The position numbers and the translations under genes are program-made. This document shows, in pieces, positions 63,565 to 64,000 of a stretch of DNA of 64,000 nucleotides. The notes beneath the pieces are model-generated. The model was not told where the DNA came from. It was given only the letters and a program-made list of their open reading frames with translations, and ran no database searches. Origin of the DNA: Hyphomicrobiales bacterium (lineage in GTDB: Bacteria; Pseudomonadota; Alphaproteobacteria; Rhizobiales; Ancalomicrobiaceae); assembly GCA_021286855.1 (NCBI GenBank), contig JAJTBO010000006.1, positions 1 through 64,000 on the forward strand, given 5' to 3'. Numbering within the stretch: position 1 is the stretch's first letter; each line of letters begins with the position of its first letter.

Positions 63565-63986
63565 CCGGCCGTCCCAGGGGTTTTGTCTCGGTGGCCTTCG
63601 TTCGCGTGGCGGTCTTGAGACCGGCGCGGCGCGCCTTCCGACTTTTCGATCTTGGCGAGGGTCTTGTGCGCCTGCGCGAAGGCGCCGAGGAGATCGGCGC
63701 GCAGGGTCGCGAAGGAGAGATCGAGGCTCTCTCGGCGGCCGATCAGCACGTGATCGCGGCCGGGCCGGGCGACGCGCTCCGCCTCGAGGCGGAGCGCCTC
63801 CTTGAGGCGGCGGCGGACGCGATTGCGCACCACCGCGTTGCCGACCTTCTTGGTCACGGTGAAGCCGCAACGCGGCTCCGCCTCGGCGTCGTCGACCACG
63901 GCCGACTGCAAAACGAAGCCACGCCGAGCCGACCGCGCCCCACGGGCGACGGCCTGAAACTCGGCGCGTTTCTTCAGTCTGCGCAT
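63561..63986 (-). CDS. rnpA: Ribonuclease P protein component
   Basis: Protein subunit of RNase P, 141 residues. The RNR motif is present (VVRNRVRRRLKEALR), with upstream GFTVTKKVGNAV. The C-terminal 25 residues are an extra hydrophilic tail. ATG at 63986 (MRRLKKRAEF) matches the family; a GTG at 63995 is possible. rpmH should lie just beyond the right edge. First gene of the rnpA-yidC-engB-argB cluster. Confidence 0.95.
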   Translation of the reverse strand: MRRLKKRAEFQAVARGARSARRGFVLQSAVVDDAEAEPRCGFTVTKKVGNAVVRNRVRRRLKEALRLEAERVARPGRDHVLIGRRESLDLSFATLRADLLGAFAQAHKTLAKIEKSEGAPRRSQDRHANEGHRDKTPGTAG

Positions 63987-64000
63987 CGCGTCCACGTCCT

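Noticed and set aside
1-64000. CRISPR arrays, insertion sequences, prophage or toxin-antitoxin modules
   Set aside because: No regularly spaced repeats, transposase, integrase, phage structural genes or small paired genes of that kind were found.

Overview
The window is GC-rich, chromosomal, and reads as a member of the Alphaproteobacteria, order Hyphomicrobiales (Rhizobiales). The evidence is a GcrA cell-cycle regulator whose upstream region is full of GANTC sites, a Tad/Flp pilus locus with Cpa-type genes, an Lrp-family PutR divergent from a PutA that lacks the DNA-binding domain, and the rnpA-yidC-engB-argB-dapD-dapE cluster. A Pleomorphomonadaceae-like genus would fit, but this cannot be settled from the sequence. 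There is no prophage, insertion sequence, CRISPR array or obvious genomic island; almost every gene is core or common accessory.

Layout. 1-10 kb: Tad pilus assembly genes cpaA, then cpaB-cpaC-cpaD-cpaE-cpaF-tadB-tadC, an AhpD-like small protein, and tadD on the other strand. 10-17 kb: leucyl aminopeptidase, a pair of inverted dispersed repeats, the proline catabolic pair putA/putR, and a detached tadG-like von Willebrand protein. 17-24 kb: an HlyD/RbbA-like/YhhJ-like efflux system with a divergent AraC regulator. 24-31 kb: a chemoreceptor, tRNA-Gly(CCC), a membrane glycosyltransferase, an orphan periplasmic binding protein, an alpha/beta hydrolase and a TauE/SafE permease. 31-36 kb: hslO-argF-argD, then gcrA with a long regulatory region and a small lipoprotein. 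36-40 kb: phosphate control (phoB, phoU, phoR) with ppk2. 40-46 kb: nasT-nasS, a CDF metal exporter with an unusually long cytoplasmic tail, and a second chemoreceptor. 45-50 kb: an Entner-Doudoroff operon zwf-edd-SMP30. 50-56 kb: a DUF1127 protein, a LapG-like cysteine protease, uppP, def, rmuC, a GhrA-like reductase and an NlpC/P60 hydrolase. 56-64 kb: lysine/arginine biosynthesis and membrane biogenesis genes ending in yidC and rnpA at the right edge.

How they work together. The Tad genes build a surface pilus; its prepilin peptidase cpaA is cut off from the rest by a terminator, and flp/pilin and tadE/F are not in the window. PhoR-PhoU-PhoB has a candidate Pho box but no pst transporter beside it. 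The zwf-edd operon carries an SMP-30-type lactonase where 6-phosphogluconolactonase would be expected. Translational coupling by 4-base ATGA/GTGA overlaps is frequent (cpaD-cpaE, hlyD-rbbA, argD-argF, edd-SMP30, dapE-membrane protein, argB-HAD, rnpA-yidC).

No clearly new multi-gene system is present. The items I find most worth a second look are the gcrA upstream region (five GANTC sites, a CtrA-like box, a perfect palindrome centred on GATTC), the CDF transporter with three tandem cytoplasmic repeats, the Entner-Doudoroff operon with a substitute lactonase, the Pho box before phoU, and the inverted repeat pair with compensatory base changes.
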